Below, in pieces: positions 62,593 to 64,000 of a stretch of 64,000 bases of DNA; within the stretch, counting starts at the first letter, position 1; the number at the start of each line of letters is the position of its first letter. Source of the DNA: Leifsonia shinshuensis (GTDB lineage: Bacteria > Actinomycetota > Actinomycetes > Actinomycetales > Microbacteriaceae); the NCBI RefSeq assembly GCF_022606355.1, contig NZ_JAHHZQ010000001.1, forward strand, positions 1,054,001 through 1,118,000, in the 5' to 3' direction. The notes beneath the pieces were generated by a model that was not told the DNA's origin, searched no databases, and saw only the letters and a program-made list of their open reading frames with translations. Made by a program: the position numbers and the translations under genes.

Positions 62593-63648
62593 CTACTTGA
62601 CCTTCTCGGCCGCCGCCGCGAGCTGCGGCACGTAGCGGTCGAGCATCCACGGGATGCTGAGCACGCTCGGCGCGCTCGTCGCGGCCACGAACGACTCCCC
62701 GACGATCGGGGCGAAGCGGCCCTCCTTGATGGTCGGCATCGCGGCGACCAGCGGATCGGCGGTGAAGGCGTCGACCGAGGACTGCTTGTCGAAGTACATG
62801 ACCAGCAGGTCGGTGTCGATCGTGGACAGGTTCTCGTAGCTGAGCTGGTAGAAGAAGCTGCCGTCGCCCTTCGACGAGTCGAGGGCCGCGATGCTCGGCG
62901 CGTTCTTCATCCCGAGGTCGTTCAACAGCTGCACGCGCGGGTCCTCCGCACGGTAGACGTTGAGCACTCCCGGCTCGTTGGCTGCGGCGTAGAAGAACGT
63001 CTTGCCCGAGATCACCGGGTATTTGGCGGCCAGGGCGGAGACCGATGCCTCGGTCTTCGTGACGAGGTCGGAGGCCTCCGATGACAGGCCCAGAGCCTTG
63101 CCGACGATGGCGGTCTGGTCGCGCCAGCTGGTCGCCCACGGCTTCTCGGGGTAGGCGACGACCGGGGCGATCTTGCCGAGGGTGTCGAACTCGGTCTGGG
63201 TGAGGCCGGAGTACGGGGCGAGGATGACGTCGGGCTTCGCCTTGACGAACTGCTCGAACGGCACCTCACCGGAGTCGGCGTCGAGGAGCTCGGGCGTCGT
63301 GCCCTTCAGCGCCGCGATCTTCTCGGCGTCCCACGGCAGCACGCCCTTCGCGTCGCCGCCGTAGCTGAACTTCGGCATCGCGACGGGCACGATCCCGAGG
63401 GCGAGGACGATGTCCTGCGCACCCCAGCCCCAGGTGGCGACCCGCTTCGGGGCCGCGTCGATGGTGGTCTTGCCGAGCGCACTGTCGATCGTCACGGGGA
63501 AGCTCCCGGCGGAGCCCGAAGACGAGCTCTCGGCACCCGAGCCGCTCGCCGAACACCCGGTGAGGGCGACGGCGGCCGCGGAGACGACCGCGGCGAGCGA
63601 CAGGACGAGACGCGACCGGCGGTGGCCGGAGCGTGCGGTTTCAGGCAT
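62593..63648 (-). CDS. Ferric-siderophore binding lipoprotein
   Basis: The 351-residue lipoprotein has a signal peptide with lipobox LTGC (C32), a Ser/Gly linker and the PBP type 3 fold of FecB/FhuD proteins (PKRVATWGWGAQDIVLALGI, KPDVILAPYSGLTQTEFDTL). ATG 63648 is supported by GAGGAG upstream. It heads the operon binding protein - permease - permease - ATPase, with an iron box in its promoter. Confidence 0.93.
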   Translation of the reverse strand: MPETARSGHRRSRLVLSLAAVVSAAAVALTGCSASGSGAESSSSGSAGSFPVTIDSALGKTTIDAAPKRVATWGWGAQDIVLALGIVPVAMPKFSYGGDAKGVLPWDAEKIAALKGTTPELLDADSGEVPFEQFVKAKPDVILAPYSGLTQTEFDTLGKIAPVVAYPEKPWATSWRDQTAIVGKALGLSSEASDLVTKTEASVSALAAKYPVISGKTFFYAAANEPGVLNVYRAEDPRVQLLNDLGMKNAPSIAALDSSKGDGSFFYQLSYENLSTIDTDLLVMYFDKQSSVDAFTADPLVAAMPTIKEGRFAPIVGESFVAATSAPSVLSIPWMLDRYVPQLAAAAEKVK

Positions 63649-63703
63649 GACTCTCCTCACGAGGGTGCCGTGGCACGGATGGGAAGCGTGCCGACATGGC
63701 ACA

Positions 63704-63722
63704 TTAGGTAAGCCTAACCTAA
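63704..63722. promoter_or_regulatory. IdeR/DmdR iron box
   Basis: TTAGGTAAGCCTAACCTAA closely matches the 19-bp palindromic iron box of actinobacterial DtxR/IdeR regulators. It is 55 bp upstream of the siderophore-binding gene and overlaps the stop codon of mazG. With iron present, IdeR would repress the uptake operon. Confidence 0.85.
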
Positions 63723-64000
63723 ACCGATGCTTCCTGCTCGCGGATCTCGTCCTGCAGCTCCCTCAACGTCGACCGGAGCGCGCGCTCGGCGTCCAGCCCC
63801 TGCGCCTTCGCCGACGCCACGATCGCCAGCAGGAGCGGCCCCAGTTCGTCCTCGCCCGAGACCTGCACGCCGCCCGACTCGCTCAGGTCGAGCAGGCCGA
63901 CCTTCTCGGCCCTGCCGAGCAGCTTGTCCGCCAGAGCGAGCGACGGCATCGCCTGCGGGATGCCGTCGAGCACGCTCGTGCGCCCCGGCTTCTCCGCCTT
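63719..64000 (-). CDS. mazG: MazG nucleoside triphosphate pyrophosphohydrolase, C-terminal end (partial)
   Basis: The last 93 codons are in the window; the gene begins beyond 64000. VLDGIPQAMPSLALADKLLG and RAEKVG are characteristic of the second MazG domain, and the tail ends REQEASV. MazG removes pyrophosphate from non-canonical or excess NTPs. Its position upstream of hisS/eno is usual in actinobacteria. Confidence 0.85.
   Translation of the reverse strand, partial: KAEKPGRTSVLDGIPQAMPSLALADKLLGRAEKVGLLDLSESGGVQVSGEDELGPLLLAIVASAKAQGLDAERALRSTLRELQDEIREQEASV

Overview
The window is high-GC DNA (roughly 70% by eye) from an actinobacterium. Gene content and order suggest a member of the Microbacteriaceae, possibly Leifsonia or a close relative. 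Supporting signs are frequent GTG starts, DUF501 next to a FtsB/DivIC-like gene, an Rv1086-like short-chain cis-prenyltransferase, DUF4307 before greA, a PIN-type PhoH protein and an IdeR-type iron box. Family placement is inference; no rRNA is present. 

Layout. 1-7.9 kb: 5' end of ychF, a SAM methyltransferase, a DEDDh exonuclease, a sugar-porter MFS protein, rmuC, then divergent glpX and fba (gluconeogenesis/glycolysis) and a small membrane protein. 7.9-10.8 kb: a QorB-like NAD(P)H-binding reductase divergent from an unusual HxlR regulator fused to a complete PP2C phosphatase, then a CDP-alcohol phosphatidyltransferase. 10.8-16.4 kb: divergent ispH and xseAB, a DUF4245-like protein, a beta-carbonic anhydrase and fumC. 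16.4-25.8 kb: prepilin peptidase, phoH, a class V aminotransferase, cis-prenyltransferase, hemolysin III, DUF4307, greA, ilvA and an AI-2E exporter. 25.8-30.6 kb: an orphan gene and a translationally coupled four-gene ABC importer operon. 30.7-41 kb: YcaQ/AlkX-type glycosylase, htpX-lemA, a TetR/ABC-2 exporter unit with a palindrome over the start codon, and a TetR-led operon for a sugar-like substrate (MFS, amino acid deaminase/aldolase, lactone oxidase). 41-44.5 kb: a secreted Ig-like/polytopic membrane protein, a YchJ-like protein and a VOC protein. 

44.5-49.1 kb is the accessory part. A short-variable-arm tRNA with a UAA anticodon has its 3' end repeated exactly about 2 kb downstream and again, degenerately, about 4.5 kb downstream. 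This fits two tandem eroded islands. The first holds the tail of a tyrosine recombinase and a decayed polymorphic-toxin operon: a startless TNT-type (NAD+ glycohydrolase) domain followed by two overlapping genes, each broken by one in-frame stop. The second holds a VOC protein, a short beta-carbonic-anhydrase-like protein, an alpha/beta hydrolase and a small Cys/His protein. 

49.1-64 kb: a DHFR-like reductase and an ArsR/AHSA1 pair that share a repeated palindromic operator, a YigZ protein, a type II NADH dehydrogenase-like protein, a mycosin-like subtilase, DUF501, FtsB/DivIC-like, eno, hisS, an iron-regulated siderophore ABC operon with an IdeR box, and the 3' end of mazG. 

Several gene borders, mostly convergent, carry long near-perfect inverted repeats of 55-71 bp. 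Two of them, 26 kb apart, belong to one sequence family. The strongest leads are the HxlR-PP2C fusion, the double tRNA island with its broken TNT toxin operon, and the three-site ArsR regulon.
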